Shown here piece after piece: positions 16,416 to 24,400 of a stretch of 34,197 nucleotides of DNA (position 1 is the stretch's first letter; each line of letters begins with the position of its first letter). The notes below the pieces were generated by a model, which saw only the letters and a list, made by a program, of their open reading frames with translations, searched no databases and was not told the origin of the DNA. The position numbers and the translations under genes are program-made. This DNA is from Armatimonadota bacterium (GTDB lineage Bacteria; Armatimonadota; Armatimonadia; Armatimonadales; Capsulimonadaceae), in assembly GCA_025354405.1 (NCBI GenBank), contig JANXMY010000070.1, forward strand, positions 1 to 34,197, given 5' to 3'.

Positions 16416-17164
16416 TCTTAGAGGGCAAGCGGGCGATCGTCACTGGAATCAGCAAAGGTGGCGGCGGTATTGGTCGTGCGATTGCGCTAGCACTGGCAGA
16501 AGCGGGGGCAGATGTCGCGGTGGCGGGGCACTCTTCTCTGGCGGCGGCGGAAGCTGTGGCGGCCGAGATTACGGCACTGGGCCGTCGCGGTATTGGGGCG
16601 CAGTGCAACGTCGCTGAGGCCGCCGATGTGGAAAAATTCCTGGCGCAGGTCTTGACTTCCTGGGGCGGTTTGGATATAGTAGTGAACAATGCCGGGACGA
16701 CACGCGACGGTTTGCTGCTGCGAATGTCCGAGGATGACTGGGACACGGTCCTCGATAGCAATCTCAAAGGGACGTTCCTGATGACTCGTGCCGCGCTGAA
16801 GCCAATGGTGAAGCAGCGGCGGGGCAAAATCGTGAATATCACTTCGGTGATGGGGCTGATTGCAAACCCCGGACAAGCCAATTATTCGGCCTCCAAAGCG
16901 GGGCTGATCGGATTTACCCGGACTGCAGCAAAAGAAGTGGCCAGCCGCAACATCCAGATCAACGCGGTCGCGCCAGGATTTATCCAGACGGCGATGACCG
17001 AAAAAATGACGGAGGAGTTGAAGGCGACCGTGCAGAAAGACATCCCGGCGGGGCGACTGGGGACACCGGAAGATGTGGCACAGGCAGTGCTGTTTCTGTG
17101 TTCGCCAGCCTCTGATTACATCACGGGACAGACACTGACCGTTGATGGTGGCATGATTTTATAA
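16412..17164 (+). CDS. fabG: 3-oxoacyl-ACP reductase
   Basis: This 250-residue short-chain dehydrogenase has Ser145, Tyr158 and Lys162 in ITSVMGL and NYSASKAG as the catalytic set, NNAG at 92-95, and the usual C-terminal [10 protein letters not shown]. It reduces 3-oxoacyl-ACP with NADPH. The cofactor loop [11 protein letters not shown] has three residues more than the standard TGxxxGIG, giving a glycine-rich variant. It is coupled to fabD by a 4-nt overlap, and acpP follows after 64 nt. Confidence 0.95.
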   Translation: MILEGKRAIVTGISKGGGGIGRAIALALAEAGADVAVAGHSSLAAAEAVAAEITALGRRGIGAQCNVAEAADVEKFLAQVLTSWGGLDIVVNNAGTTRDGLLLRMSEDDWDTVLDSNLKGTFLMTRAALKPMVKQRRGKIVNITSVMGLIANPGQANYSASKAGLIGFTRTAAKEVASRNIQINAVAPGFIQTAMTEKMTEELKATVQKDIPAGRLGTPEDVAQAVLFLCSPASDYITGQTLTVDGGMIL

Positions 17165-17228
17165 CTGCTGAAGAACCAATGTTACGAAAAGACTCATAGA
17201 ACAGATTGACCTGAGGAGGTACGCGGAT

Positions 17229-17462
17229 ATGTCGACTTTTGATCGTGTGAAAAAAGTGGTAGTGGAACAGCTCGATGTGGCCGAAGACGAGGTCACACCG
17301 CAGGCGTCGTTTGTGGATGATCTGGGCGCGGATTCGCTGGATGTTGTGGAGCTGGTCATGGGCCTCGAAGAGGAATTCGATGTCGAGATTCCTGACGAAG
17401 ATGCCGAGAAGATCACCACGGTTCAGGAAGCGGTCAGCTATATCGACGACAAAGCCAAATAG
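17229..17462 (+). CDS. acpP: Acyl carrier protein
   Basis: This 77-residue acidic four-helix protein carries the attachment Ser36 in [18 protein letters not shown], where 4'-phosphopantetheine is added. It has the typical AcpP helix III ending [11 protein letters not shown] very strong GAGGAGGT ribosome site lies 9 nt before the ATG, consistent with high expression. It carries acyl chains among the Fab enzymes encoded on both sides. Confidence 0.97.
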   Translation: MSTFDRVKKVVVEQLDVAEDEVTPQASFVDDLGADSLDVVELVMGLEEEFDVEIPDEDAEKITTVQEAVSYIDDKAK

Positions 17463-17481
17463 GCAGAGTGGCGGACGCATG

Positions 17482-17529
17482 ACCCGGCCTTCCAAGGCCG
17501 GGCTATTCGGGGAAAGCCCCTCCGGGGCT
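17482..17529. repeat. Dispersed double-hairpin repeat, copy 1
   Basis: This 48-nt unit has two hairpins: CCCGGCCTT/AAGGCCGGG (17483-17502) and AGCCCC/GGGGCT (17515-17529). It matches 29006-29053 at 44 of 48 positions, same orientation. Here it lies just after acpP and contributes the left arm of a terminator. Confidence 0.85.
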
Positions 17530-17574
17530 GGAGATTAGCGATATCGTCTATTCTTCTGCCCTGGAGGGGCTTTT
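17513..17574 (+). terminator. Intrinsic terminator after acpP
   Basis: AAAGCCCCTCC (17513-17523) pairs with GGAGGGGCTTT (17563-17573), extended inward by GGGC/GCCC with small bulges. The sequence ends in TTTT. It separates acpP from fabF, which has its own -10 box. Confidence 0.65.
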
Positions 17575-17608
17575 GCTGTTGGCGGAATAGCCCGACTCTT
17601 AAGGTCGG

Positions 17609-17614
17609 TATAAT
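17609..17614 (+). promoter_or_regulatory. -10 box for fabF, probably leaderless
   Basis: A perfect TATAAT ends six bases before the fabF ATG, so transcription would begin at or next to the start codon. No good -35 box is seen at 17 nt. A short inverted pair CCGAC/GTCGG (17592-17608) sits directly upstream. Confidence 0.55.
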
Positions 17615-17620
17615 GAGATT

Positions 17621-18886
17621 ATGACAAGTAAGCGAAGAGTAGTAATTACAGGCCTGGGAGCGGTGACGCCTCTCGGCATCGGTGCGGAAGAGTACTGGCA
17701 GGGGCTCATCACGGGCCGCAGCGGGGTGAATGCGGTCACTGATTTCGACTGCTCGGCCATCTCCACCCGTATCGCCGCTCAGGTCAAGGGCTTCGTTCCA
17801 GAAGACTACATGGAGCGCAAGGAAGTGAAGCGGATGGACCGCTTCGCCCAATTTGCGGCGGCGGCTTCCAAGCTCGCTCTGGCCGACTCGGGCCTCGCCA
17901 TTACCGACGAAAACCGCACCCGTGTCGGTGTCTTCATTGGCAGCGGCATTGGCGGAATTCAGACATTTGAAGAGCAGCACCGCAAAATGATGGAAGGTGG
18001 TCTGGGACGAGTCAGCCCGTTCTTTATCCCCATGATGATCGCCAACATGGGTACGGGGAACGTCGCCAAGATGCTTGGCGCCCAGGGGCCGAGCGAGACA
18101 GCGGTGACCGCCTGCGCGACCTCGACCAACTCGATCGGCGACGCCTACGAAATCATCAAGCGCGGAGCCGCCGATGCTGCGGTCGCCGGTGGATCCGAGG
18201 CAGCGGTCTGCCGGATTTCCATGGCGGGCTTCTCAAATATGAAGGCCATGTCGACCCGTAACGACGATCCTGAGCATGCATCGCGCCCGTTCGACACCGG
18301 CCGCGATGGCTTCATTCTAGGCGAAGGCGGCGGCATCCTCATTCTGGAAGAGCTCGAGACCGCGTTAGCCCGTGGCGCACGGATATACGCCGAGATCATT
18401 GGCTACGGCATGAGCAACGATGCCTATGATATGGTGCATCCCGCCCCGGAAGGGGCCGGAGCTGCCCGTGCTATGGTCGCAGCCCTGGAGAGCGCGAACA
18501 TCGCGCCCACGGAAGTTGGCTACATCAATGCCCACGGAACCAGTACCCCTGCCGGAGACGTTCTGGAAGTGCAGGCAATCAAGACCGTGTTTGGGGACCA
18601 CGCCCGCAAGTTAGCTGTTTCCTCCACCAAATCCATGACCGGTCACCTCCTTGGTGCGGCTGGGGCAATCGAGGCCATCGCCGTCTCGCTGACTCTGCAT
18701 CACGGCATCCTGCCTCCCACGATGAACATCATTGACCCCGACCCCGAATGCGACCTGGACTTCGTGCCAAACAAGGCCCGCTATCAGCAGGTGGATATCG
18801 CCCTCTCCAACTCCTTCGGCTTTGGTGGCCACAACGCCACGCTGGTGTTTAAGCGTTGGCTGGGCGGCGACGGTTCGAGCGGTTGA
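17621..18886 (+). CDS. fabF: 3-oxoacyl-ACP synthase II (KAS II)
   Basis: This 421-residue elongation condensing enzyme starts KRRVVITGLGAVTPLGIGAE. The triad is Cys165 in TACATSTNSIGDA, His305 in NAHGTSTPAGD and His342 in MTGHLLGAAGAIEA. The C-terminal SNSFGFGGHNATLVFKR is standard. It extends acyl-ACP with malonyl-ACP. There is no Shine-Dalgarno sequence; the -10 box lies six bases ahead. The last codons and stop lie in a 20-bp sequence repeated in inverse orientation at 33741-33760, so the GSSG tail may come from a repeat. Confidence 0.97.
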   Translation: MTSKRRVVITGLGAVTPLGIGAEEYWQGLITGRSGVNAVTDFDCSAISTRIAAQVKGFVPEDYMERKEVKRMDRFAQFAAAASKLALADSGLAITDENRTRVGVFIGSGIGGIQTFEEQHRKMMEGGLGRVSPFFIPMMIANMGTGNVAKMLGAQGPSETAVTACATSTNSIGDAYEIIKRGAADAAVAGGSEAAVCRISMAGFSNMKAMSTRNDDPEHASRPFDTGRDGFILGEGGGILILEELETALARGARIYAEIIGYGMSNDAYDMVHPAPEGAGAARAMVAALESANIAPTEVGYINAHGTSTPAGDVLEVQAIKTVFGDHARKLAVSSTKSMTGHLLGAAGAIEAIAVSLTLHHGILPPTMNIIDPDPECDLDFVPNKARYQQVDIALSNSFGFGGHNATLVFKRWLGGDGSSG

Positions 18887-18896
18887 AAACCACTCG
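18877..18896 (+). repeat. 20-bp repeat spanning the fabF stop
   Basis: GAGCGGTTGAAAACCACTCG overlaps the fabF TGA. Its inverse copy at 33741-33760 differs at one base. Both copies lie at gene ends. Confidence 0.55.
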
Positions 18897-19010
18897 CTAG
18901 GAGAGGCGTCCTTCGGACGTCGGAAATAGGCTGCCGTAAAACAGCCTCTTGTTCTGCTGCCTTACACCCGGAGGGTGCCTTACCTAGCGAGTGACTTTCA
19001 GTCACTCGCT
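18891..19010. repeat. Hairpin cluster downstream of fabF
   Basis: The outer pair CACTCGCTAGG (18891-18901) and CCTAGCGAGTG (18983-18993) encloses smaller hairpins: GTCC/GGAC near 18907, AGGCTG/CAGCCT near 18928 and CACCC/GGGTG near 18967. The right outer arm can instead fold with the next bases as AGCGAGTGACT/AGTCACTCGCT (18986-19010; 11-bp stem, 3-nt loop). No T-run follows, so it is not a standard terminator. No ORF is visible. Confidence 0.7.
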
Positions 19011-19036
19011 CTTACTCTTATCCAGCAAAATCTCTC

Positions 19037-19486
19037 ATGCAGCAAAATCCTGAACAGCTCCAATCCCTCGCGGACCGTATCAATACTGGCCTCGATAATC
19101 CTGAGACTTCCCGGGCCCTGGTTGTCTTCAATCAAACGGATCAGTCTCAGAGCGGCACAGCGGTCTTTCGGGCCTCCATGTCCTGGCCGCTGAATCTGCC
19201 GTTTCCGCCGGTTGCGGTCACGAATGGGGAGGGGAATCTTGTTCCCGCCTTAGTTGGCGGGATGTCCGAGGCTCCCGACCCCAAAGGCCGCGCTACCCAT
19301 GCTTTGCTTTCGCTTGCACTGCGCTTTGACGTCGCCAATATTCCGCCGTCAGGCTGGCGCACCTACTATGCGGCTTACGACGAGAACGCTTCCCCACCGC
19401 TGGAGAACGATGCGGAAAATGCCGATTTAGCTGTTGTAGAGACGACGCGCCACGGCGGTGATCTGCCGCCCACGGGAAACTTTTGA
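19037..19486 (+). CDS. Hypothetical protein, beta-sandwich-like fragment
   Basis: This 149-residue soluble protein has no signal peptide. Its order (RALVVFNQTDQSQSGTAVFR, then WPLNLPFPPVAVTNGEGNLVPA and IPPSGWRTYYAAYDE) recalls the C-terminal beta domain of GH38 alpha-mannosidases, which reads vvfNplsw...G..vp.qv...vPp.Gyrty. It would be only that domain, without any catalytic region. It may be a stand-alone domain or a relic, and function is not assignable. Codon composition resembles its neighbours, supporting real coding. It follows the hairpin cluster and has no clear Shine-Dalgarno sequence. Confidence 0.6.
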   Translation: MQQNPEQLQSLADRINTGLDNPETSRALVVFNQTDQSQSGTAVFRASMSWPLNLPFPPVAVTNGEGNLVPALVGGMSEAPDPKGRATHALLSLALRFDVANIPPSGWRTYYAAYDENASPPLENDAENADLAVVETTRHGGDLPPTGNF

Positions 19487-19513
19487 CTTTGCGGACGCGT
19501 ATTGTGCTATACT
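19483..19513 (+). promoter_or_regulatory. Extended -10 promoter ahead of the secA leader ORF
   Basis: TTGACT (19483-19488), a 19-nt spacer, and TATACT (19508-19513) preceded by TGC (extended -10). The expected start near 19520 is 1-2 nt before the next ATG (19522) and about 435 nt before secA. Confidence 0.6.
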
Positions 19514-19521
19514 AATCTCCG

Positions 19522-19857
19522 ATGCTGTTTCAGACACTGGTACAACTCAATATTCTGATCCTCGCCACGCCTGCACTGGCGGGCTGGATCGCTCTGCCAA
19601 TGGCTCAGCCGGGGGTGGTTCGGGCAGCCTGCGTCGTTCTGCAAATTCGGGCGGTGGAAACCGCTGCGCCGAAGCAGTCCCCTGCGGAGACGCTGAGCAA
19701 AACCGCCGCTACTGTCCGCCCGGTCCCACTCCTTCTGCCGCGATTCGTGCTGGCAAGCAGCGAGAGAGTGGTCGACCAAAAGGTCAACTTTCTGACCGGC
19801 CCCTCGGCGGCAATTACTGCGTTTCCCCCTTTCCCCCATGCCATTCGTGCGCCCTGA
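19522..19857 (+). CDS. Small secretory-type ORF upstream of secA, candidate Sec-monitoring leader peptide
   Basis: This 111-codon ORF opens with a hydrophobic stretch, MLFQTLVQLNILILATPALA, followed by GWIALP. This resembles a signal or anchor segment with an Ala-x-Ala end but no basic N-region. The middle is Ala/Pro/Val-rich. The C-terminus reads AFPPFPHAIRAP-stop. E. coli secM, which sits in the same place, ends in an arrest motif with GIRAGP, and other Sec-monitoring arrest peptides use Arg-Ala-Pro-Pro/Gly. The likeness of IRAP-stop is suggestive only. The ATG lies about 8 nt after a -10 box, so the mRNA is probably leaderless. A plain hypothetical gene, or non-coding leader RNA, is the alternative. 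Confidence 0.5.
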   Translation: MLFQTLVQLNILILATPALAGWIALPMAQPGVVRAACVVLQIRAVETAAPKQSPAETLSKTAATVRPVPLLLPRFVLASSERVVDQKVNFLTGPSAAITAFPPFPHAIRAP

Positions 19858-19870
19858 CAGACTCCACCCT

Positions 19871-19940
19871 GGCGTAAGCGCCGACCCTCGCCTTTCTGAA
19901 GAAGAGGGTTAAGATTCCGAGGTAATTCTGTGCGAAAGGC
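19871..19940 (+). promoter_or_regulatory. Possible attenuator-like stems before secA
   Basis: Three pairings are possible: GGCG/CGCC (19871-19882), ACCCTC/GAGGGT (19884-19909), and GCCTTTC (19890-19896) with GAAAGGC (19934-19940). The last would mask AAAGG, the only ribosome-site-like sequence before secA, 15 nt from the ATG. The second and third pairings compete geometrically. This comes from inspection by eye, without energy calculation. Confidence 0.35.
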
Positions 19941-19954
19941 AATCAATCACGACT

Positions 19955-22900
19955 ATGGATTTTCTGAGAAAACTATTTGACGGCAACGAACGCGATGTTG
20001 CCAAATACCGCAAAGTGGCGGATAAGATCAGCTCGCTCGAAGCCGAGACAAAGACACTGACGGATGAGGCCCTGCAGGCCAAAACGAACGAGTTCAAAAC
20101 CCGTGTTGCCGAGACGCTGGATGCCGAGTGCGAGCGGCGCGGCGTTACGTGGGAAGAGCTGGAGCGAGACGACAAGCGGGCGGTCAGCGATCTGGCACTA
20201 GACGGACTGCTGCCGGAAGCCTTTGCTGTGGTGCGCGAAGCCGCGTTTCGAACGCTCAAGATGCGTCCGTTCGACGTTCAAATGATCGGCGGCATGGTGC
20301 TGCATGATGGGCGCATTGCTGAGATGAAGACCGGCGAAGGTAAGACACTCACGGCGACTCTGCCCATCTATCTCAATGCATTGACCGGGCACGGCGTGCA
20401 CCTGGTGACAGTCAACGACTATCTGAGCAAAGTTGGCGCGGTCGCCATGGGACCAATCTATCACTTCCTGGGGCTTTCAGTCGGGATTATTCAGGGCCAA
20501 AGCCCCGAGACGGGCGACGTCGGTGGAACCTATATCTACGATCCCGAATACCGTCACCCTGATCCGCGCTACGACTTTGCACGCCCGGCGGAAAGCCGAC
20601 GCGAAGCCTACAACTGCGACATCACCTATGGAACCAACAATGAGTACGGCTTCGATTACCTGCGCGACAATCTGGCCGTGCCGGGGCAGGAGCTGAACCA
20701 GCCGGAGCTGACCTTTGCGATTGTCGATGAAGTCGACTCGATTTTGATCGACGAGGCCCGTACCCCTTTGATTATCTCTGGTCAGGCCGAAGCGTCATCT
20801 GACTTGTACGTGAAGATGGATCGCATCATTCGGCAGCTTAAAGACGAACGCGACTTTAAGATCGAAGAAAAGCAAAAGACGGCGGTCTTCACGGAAGACG
20901 GTCAGCGGCGTGTGGAGCTCGCGCTCGGTATCGAGAACCTGTCCGACGCCGAAAACCTCTCGCTGATGCAGCATGCCGGGGCGGCATTGAAGGCCCATGC
21001 CGTCTGGAAGCGGGACATCGACTACCTCGTGAAGAAAAACGAAGAGGGCAAGGAAGAAGTTGTCATCATCGACGAGAATACCGGGCGCTTGATGTTCGGA
21101 CGCCGCTGGTCGGACGGACTGCATCAGGCAGTCGAGGCCAAAGAAGGCGTTAAGATCGAGAACGAGAACCAGACCCTGGCGACGATCACGTTCCAGAACC
21201 TGTTCCGCCTTTATCCGAAGCTTGGCGGCATGACCGGAACCGCGAAAACTGAGGAAGACGAGTTCCGCAAGATCTACGCCCTCGATGTGGTGCAGGTGCC
21301 GACCAACAAGCCGATGATCCGGGGCGACCATCCCGATATTATCTATAAGTCGCAGGAAGCCAAGCTGCGCGGGATTGCCCGCGAAATTCTGACGCACTAC
21401 GCCCGTCAGCAGCCGGTTCTGATTGGAACCCGCAGCGTCGAGATGTCCGAGCGCGTCTCCGACCGCCTGCGCTATGACCGTTTGCAGCTGCTTGCTTTGA
21501 CGGACCTGCTGCGCGACAAGCTTGAGAATACCAAAGGCCTGGACAAGGCTAAATATGCTGAGTGGAGCACGGCACTAAATCAGCGTCTCAGCCCATACGG
21601 TATCCCGAAAGGCTCCGACATCGTCGTGCTGTCGCCGGGCAAGCTGGTGGATGCGGCGAAGCATTTTGGCCTTTCCACTAGCATGGCGGATGTGTCCAAT
21701 CGTGACGCTCTGGCGAAGCTTCTGGAGATCGCCCCGGAGAACCGGGAGCGGCTGGACGAAGCCATGTCGCACGGCATTCCGCACAATATCCTGAATGCCA
21801 AATCGCACGAAAAAGAAGCGCATATCATCGCTGAAGCGGGCCGCAAGGGCAGCGTCACTGTGGCCACGAACATGGCAGGGCGCGGCGTCGATATTCTGCT
21901 GGGCGGAAGCATGGTGAGTGATGCCGAGACGGCCAAAGAGGCCGGGGACGAGTATGAGTATCGGCGCGGCGGCAAACCGATCGTCGGCTTGACCCCCGTG
22001 GGCGAGCGTGGCAGCGCGCAGCATCAGGCCGATGCGGAGGAAGTCCGCCGCCTGGGCGGCCTGGTAATTCTCGGCAGTGAGCGGCATGAAGCACGCCGGA
22101 TCGACAACCAGCTTCGGGGCCGCGCCGGTCGCCAGGGTGATCCGGGCGCGTCCCGCTTCTTCGTCTCCTTGGAAGATGAGCTTTGGCGCCTCTTTGGAGA
22201 CAAAGCTAATTCGCCATTGCTGCAGGGCTGGGCGGAGGATCAGGCGATCGACGCCAAGATGCTGTCGGCAATGATCGCGCGGGCGCAGAAGAAGGTCGAA
22301 GCATTTTACTTCGATCAGCGCAAGTCTACGCTTGACTATGATGACGTGATGAATGTCCAGCGTGCCAACATCTACGGCGAGCGTCGGCGCATCATGGAAG
22401 GCGCGGACCTGCGCGATACGATTGTCGGGTACCTGGGGGAAACGGTCGAAGCCGATATCAGCCAGTATGCGCCTGAGAGTGTCTCGGCGGAAGAGTGGGA
22501 CCTGGAGGGCCTATACAACAGCCTGAATCAGACATTCCCGCTGGCACAGTACGCCGCTTTGGACGATATCAAGAGCAGGAAGCGGCCTGAGCTGGTTCCG
22601 TTTTTGACGGAGCTGGCCGACAAGTCCTACACGGACAAAGAGCAGCACTTTACGGAGACGCTGGGCGAGGAAAACGGGCTTCAGGAGATGCGTGATCTGG
22701 AGCGGCGTGTGACCTTGCAGTCGCTGGACCGGCACTGGATGGAGCATCTATCCAGCATGGACTATCTGAAAGAGGGCATCGGCTGGCGTGGCTACGCGGG
22801 GATCGATCCGCTGGTGCTTTACAAAAAAGAAGCCTACGATATGTTCCAGCAGATGCAGGCCTCCATTCAGGAGGAAGTGGTCCGGGTTATGTCCACGATC

Positions 22901-23074
22901 CAGATCAGCCTCGACCCTCTGGTTCAGCCCGATCCGCTGAGCGGTATTCCCGAGATGCTGCTGCAGGGTGCGGATGAAGACGGCATGGGAGAAGCCGGTC
23001 CGCTCGAAGCCGCCGCCGGCCCCGCTCGGGCTACGCGCCGACGGGTCGCCAAAGGCAAGCCGCGCGGAAAATAA
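19955..23074 (+). CDS. secA: Preprotein translocase ATPase SecA (long form)
   Basis: This 1039-residue SecA has Walker A MKTGEGKT at about 124-131, Walker B VDEVDSILIDEARTPLIIS near 257, the preprotein cross-linking region, LAGMTGT-like KLGGMTGTAKTEEDEF, NMAGRGVDILLGG and QLRGRAGRQGDPG, then the helical scaffold (RKSTLDYDDVMNVQR, SLDRHWMEHL). It drives post-translational export through SecYEG. It is longer than the usual 800-900 residues because about 100 residues (roughly 505-606, Asp/Leu/Lys-rich) interrupt helicase lobe 2 between SVEMSERVSDRLR and GIPHNILNAKSHEKEA. The C-terminus is basic (RRRVAKGKPRGK) and lacks the CxC zinc motif that binds SecB. Confidence 0.96.
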   Translation: MDFLRKLFDGNERDVAKYRKVADKISSLEAETKTLTDEALQAKTNEFKTRVAETLDAECERRGVTWEELERDDKRAVSDLALDGLLPEAFAVVREAAFRTLKMRPFDVQMIGGMVLHDGRIAEMKTGEGKTLTATLPIYLNALTGHGVHLVTVNDYLSKVGAVAMGPIYHFLGLSVGIIQGQSPETGDVGGTYIYDPEYRHPDPRYDFARPAESRREAYNCDITYGTNNEYGFDYLRDNLAVPGQELNQPELTFAIVDEVDSILIDEARTPLIISGQAEASSDLYVKMDRIIRQLKDERDFKIEEKQKTAVFTEDGQRRVELALGIENLSDAENLSLMQHAGAALKAHAVWKRDIDYLVKKNEEGKEEVVIIDENTGRLMFGRRWSDGLHQAVEAKEGVKIENENQTLATITFQNLFRLYPKLGGMTGTAKTEEDEFRKIYALDVVQVPTNKPMIRGDHPDIIYKSQEAKLRGIAREILTHYARQQPVLIGTRSVEMSERVSDRLRYDRLQLLALTDLLRDKLENTKGLDKAKYAEWSTALNQRLSPYGIPKGSDIVVLSPGKLVDAAKHFGLSTSMADVSNRDALAKLLEIAPENRERLDEAMSHGIPHNILNAKSHEKEAHIIAEAGRKGSVTVATNMAGRGVDILLGGSMVSDAETAKEAGDEYEYRRGGKPIVGLTPVGERGSAQHQADAEEVRRLGGLVILGSERHEARRIDNQLRGRAGRQGDPGASRFFVSLEDELWRLFGDKANSPLLQGWAEDQAIDAKMLSAMIARAQKKVEAFYFDQRKSTLDYDDVMNVQRANIYGERRRIMEGADLRDTIVGYLGETVEADISQYAPESVSAEEWDLEGLYNSLNQTFPLAQYAALDDIKSRKRPELVPFLTELADKSYTDKEQHFTETLGEENGLQEMRDLERRVTLQSLDRHWMEHLSSMDYLKEGIGWRGYAGIDPLVLYKKEAYDMFQQMQASIQEEVVRVMSTIQISLDPLVQPDPLSGIPEMLLQGADEDGMGEAGPLEAAAGPARATRRRVAKGKPRGK

Positions 23075-23100
23075 TCCGCTCTCTCATAAGCTAGGAAAAC

Positions 23101-23137
23101 AGCCCGGAATGTCGCTCGCCGCGACCTCTTCCGGGCT
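23101..23137. terminator. Bidirectional terminator between secA and kbl
   Basis: AGCCCGGAA (23101-23109) and TTCCGGGCT (23129-23137) form a 9-bp stem, continued by GTCGC/GCGAC around a TCGCC loop. TTTT follows on the plus strand a few bases later, and TTTT follows directly on the minus strand. It serves the convergent secA and kbl transcripts. Confidence 0.75.
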
Positions 23138-23211
23138 GACGCTTTTCAAGCCTGCCGCCTTCTCTGCCCAGGGTGATTGGGTATCTCTCGGCACAGCCCG
23201 GCATTTGGCTC

Positions 23212-24399
23212 CTAATGCTGAGTCATCAAATCCTTCACTTCCGCGAACTTCTCAATGGCGAAAGTCAGATCCTCGGTGGTATGGGCTGCGGAAATCTGGG
23301 TGCGGATGCGGGCTTTCCCCTGAGGAACTACGGGATAGGAAAATGCAACAACGTAGACGCCTCTCTCCAGCATGGCTTCGGCGATCTTGCCGGCCAGGGC
23401 CGCATCGCCAAGCATGATCGGGACGATTGGGTGCCTGCCGGGCAGAAGATCGTAGCCCAGCCGTTCCATGCCCGCCCGGAAGAAAAGAGTGTTGGCCTCC
23501 AGTGTGTCCCGCAAGGACGTCGAATCGGACAGCATCTCCAGTACCCTAAGTGAAGTGGCGGCGATCGTCGGTGCGAGTGTGTTGGAGAAAAGGTACGGAC
23601 GGGAGCGCTGACGCAGCAGATCGACGATCTCCCGGCGAGCACTGGTATATCCCCCGCTGGCACCGCCCAGGGCTTTGCCGAGCGTGCCGGTGAGAATATC
23701 GACACGGCCCGTGACACCATGGAATTCCGGTGTGCCGCGTCCCTTCTCGCCCAGAAAGCCGACCGCGTGCGAATCGTCTACCATGACCAAGGCGTCATAC
23801 CGCTCTGCCAGGGCGCAGATCCCAGGCAGATCAGCGATGGTGCCGTCCATGGAGAAGACCCCATCGGTGGCAATCAGGCGGGTACGTGCGCCCTGGGCCT
23901 CTATGAGTTTCGCCTCCAGGTCAGCCATGTTGTTATTTCGGTAGCGAAAGCGCTGCGCCTTGCAGAGCCGAATGCCGTCAATGATGCTGGCGTGGTTCAG
24001 CTCGTCCGAGATGACGGCGTCTTCCGCACCAAGAACTGTCTCGAAAAGGCCGCCGTTGGCATCGAAGCAGGAGCCGTAGAGGATCGTGTCCTCCATCTCT
24101 ACGAACTCACTGAGCTTTGCCTCGAGCTGCTTATGAATACCCTGCGTCCCGCAGATGAAGCGTACCGATGCCATTCCGTAGCCCCACCGCTCCAGAGCCT
24201 CGTGTGCTGCGGCCTGCACCTCGGGGTGATCGGCAAGGCCCAGGTAGTTGTTCGCGCACAGATTAAGCAGTGGCTCCCCACTTCCGATACTTACATGGGT
24301 GGCCTGCGGAGTGGTGATGACCCGTTCGTTTTTGAAAAGCCCCGCGACCCGGATGCTGTCCAGCTCCTGCTCCATTCGCGCTTTGGTCGTACCGTACAT
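23212..24399 (-). CDS. kbl: Glycine C-acetyltransferase (2-amino-3-ketobutyrate CoA ligase)
   Basis: This 395-residue PLP enzyme of the alpha-oxoamine synthase family has Lys242, which binds PLP, in [28 protein letters not shown] (about 205-217) at the cofactor site, and [10 protein letters not shown] at the N-terminus. With CoA it splits 2-amino-3-ketobutyrate, the product of threonine dehydrogenase, to glycine and acetyl-CoA. One base separates its ATG from the tdh stop, so the two steps are co-translated. Related BioF and HemA enzymes are less likely because of the tdh partner and the overall Kbl pattern. Confidence 0.96.
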   Translation of the reverse strand: MYGTTKARMEQELDSIRVAGLFKNERVITTPQATHVSIGSGEPLLNLCANNYLGLADHPEVQAAAHEALERWGYGMASVRFICGTQGIHKQLEAKLSEFVEMEDTILYGSCFDANGGLFETVLGAEDAVISDELNHASIIDGIRLCKAQRFRYRNNNMADLEAKLIEAQGARTRLIATDGVFSMDGTIADLPGICALAERYDALVMVDDSHAVGFLGEKGRGTPEFHGVTGRVDILTGTLGKALGGASGGYTSARREIVDLLRQRSRPYLFSNTLAPTIAATSLRVLEMLSDSTSLRDTLEANTLFFRAGMERLGYDLLPGRHPIVPIMLGDAALAGKIAEAMLERGVYVVAFSYPVVPQGKARIRTQISAAHTTEDLTFAIEKFAEVKDLMTQH

Positions 24400-24400
24400 C

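Noticed and set aside
19458-19877. Second plus-strand frame overlapping the secA leader ORF
   Set aside because: It overlaps the end of the upstream gene and the promoter, its product is Arg/Ser/Gly/Cys-rich shadow-like sequence, and it has no hydrophobic start or ribosome site.
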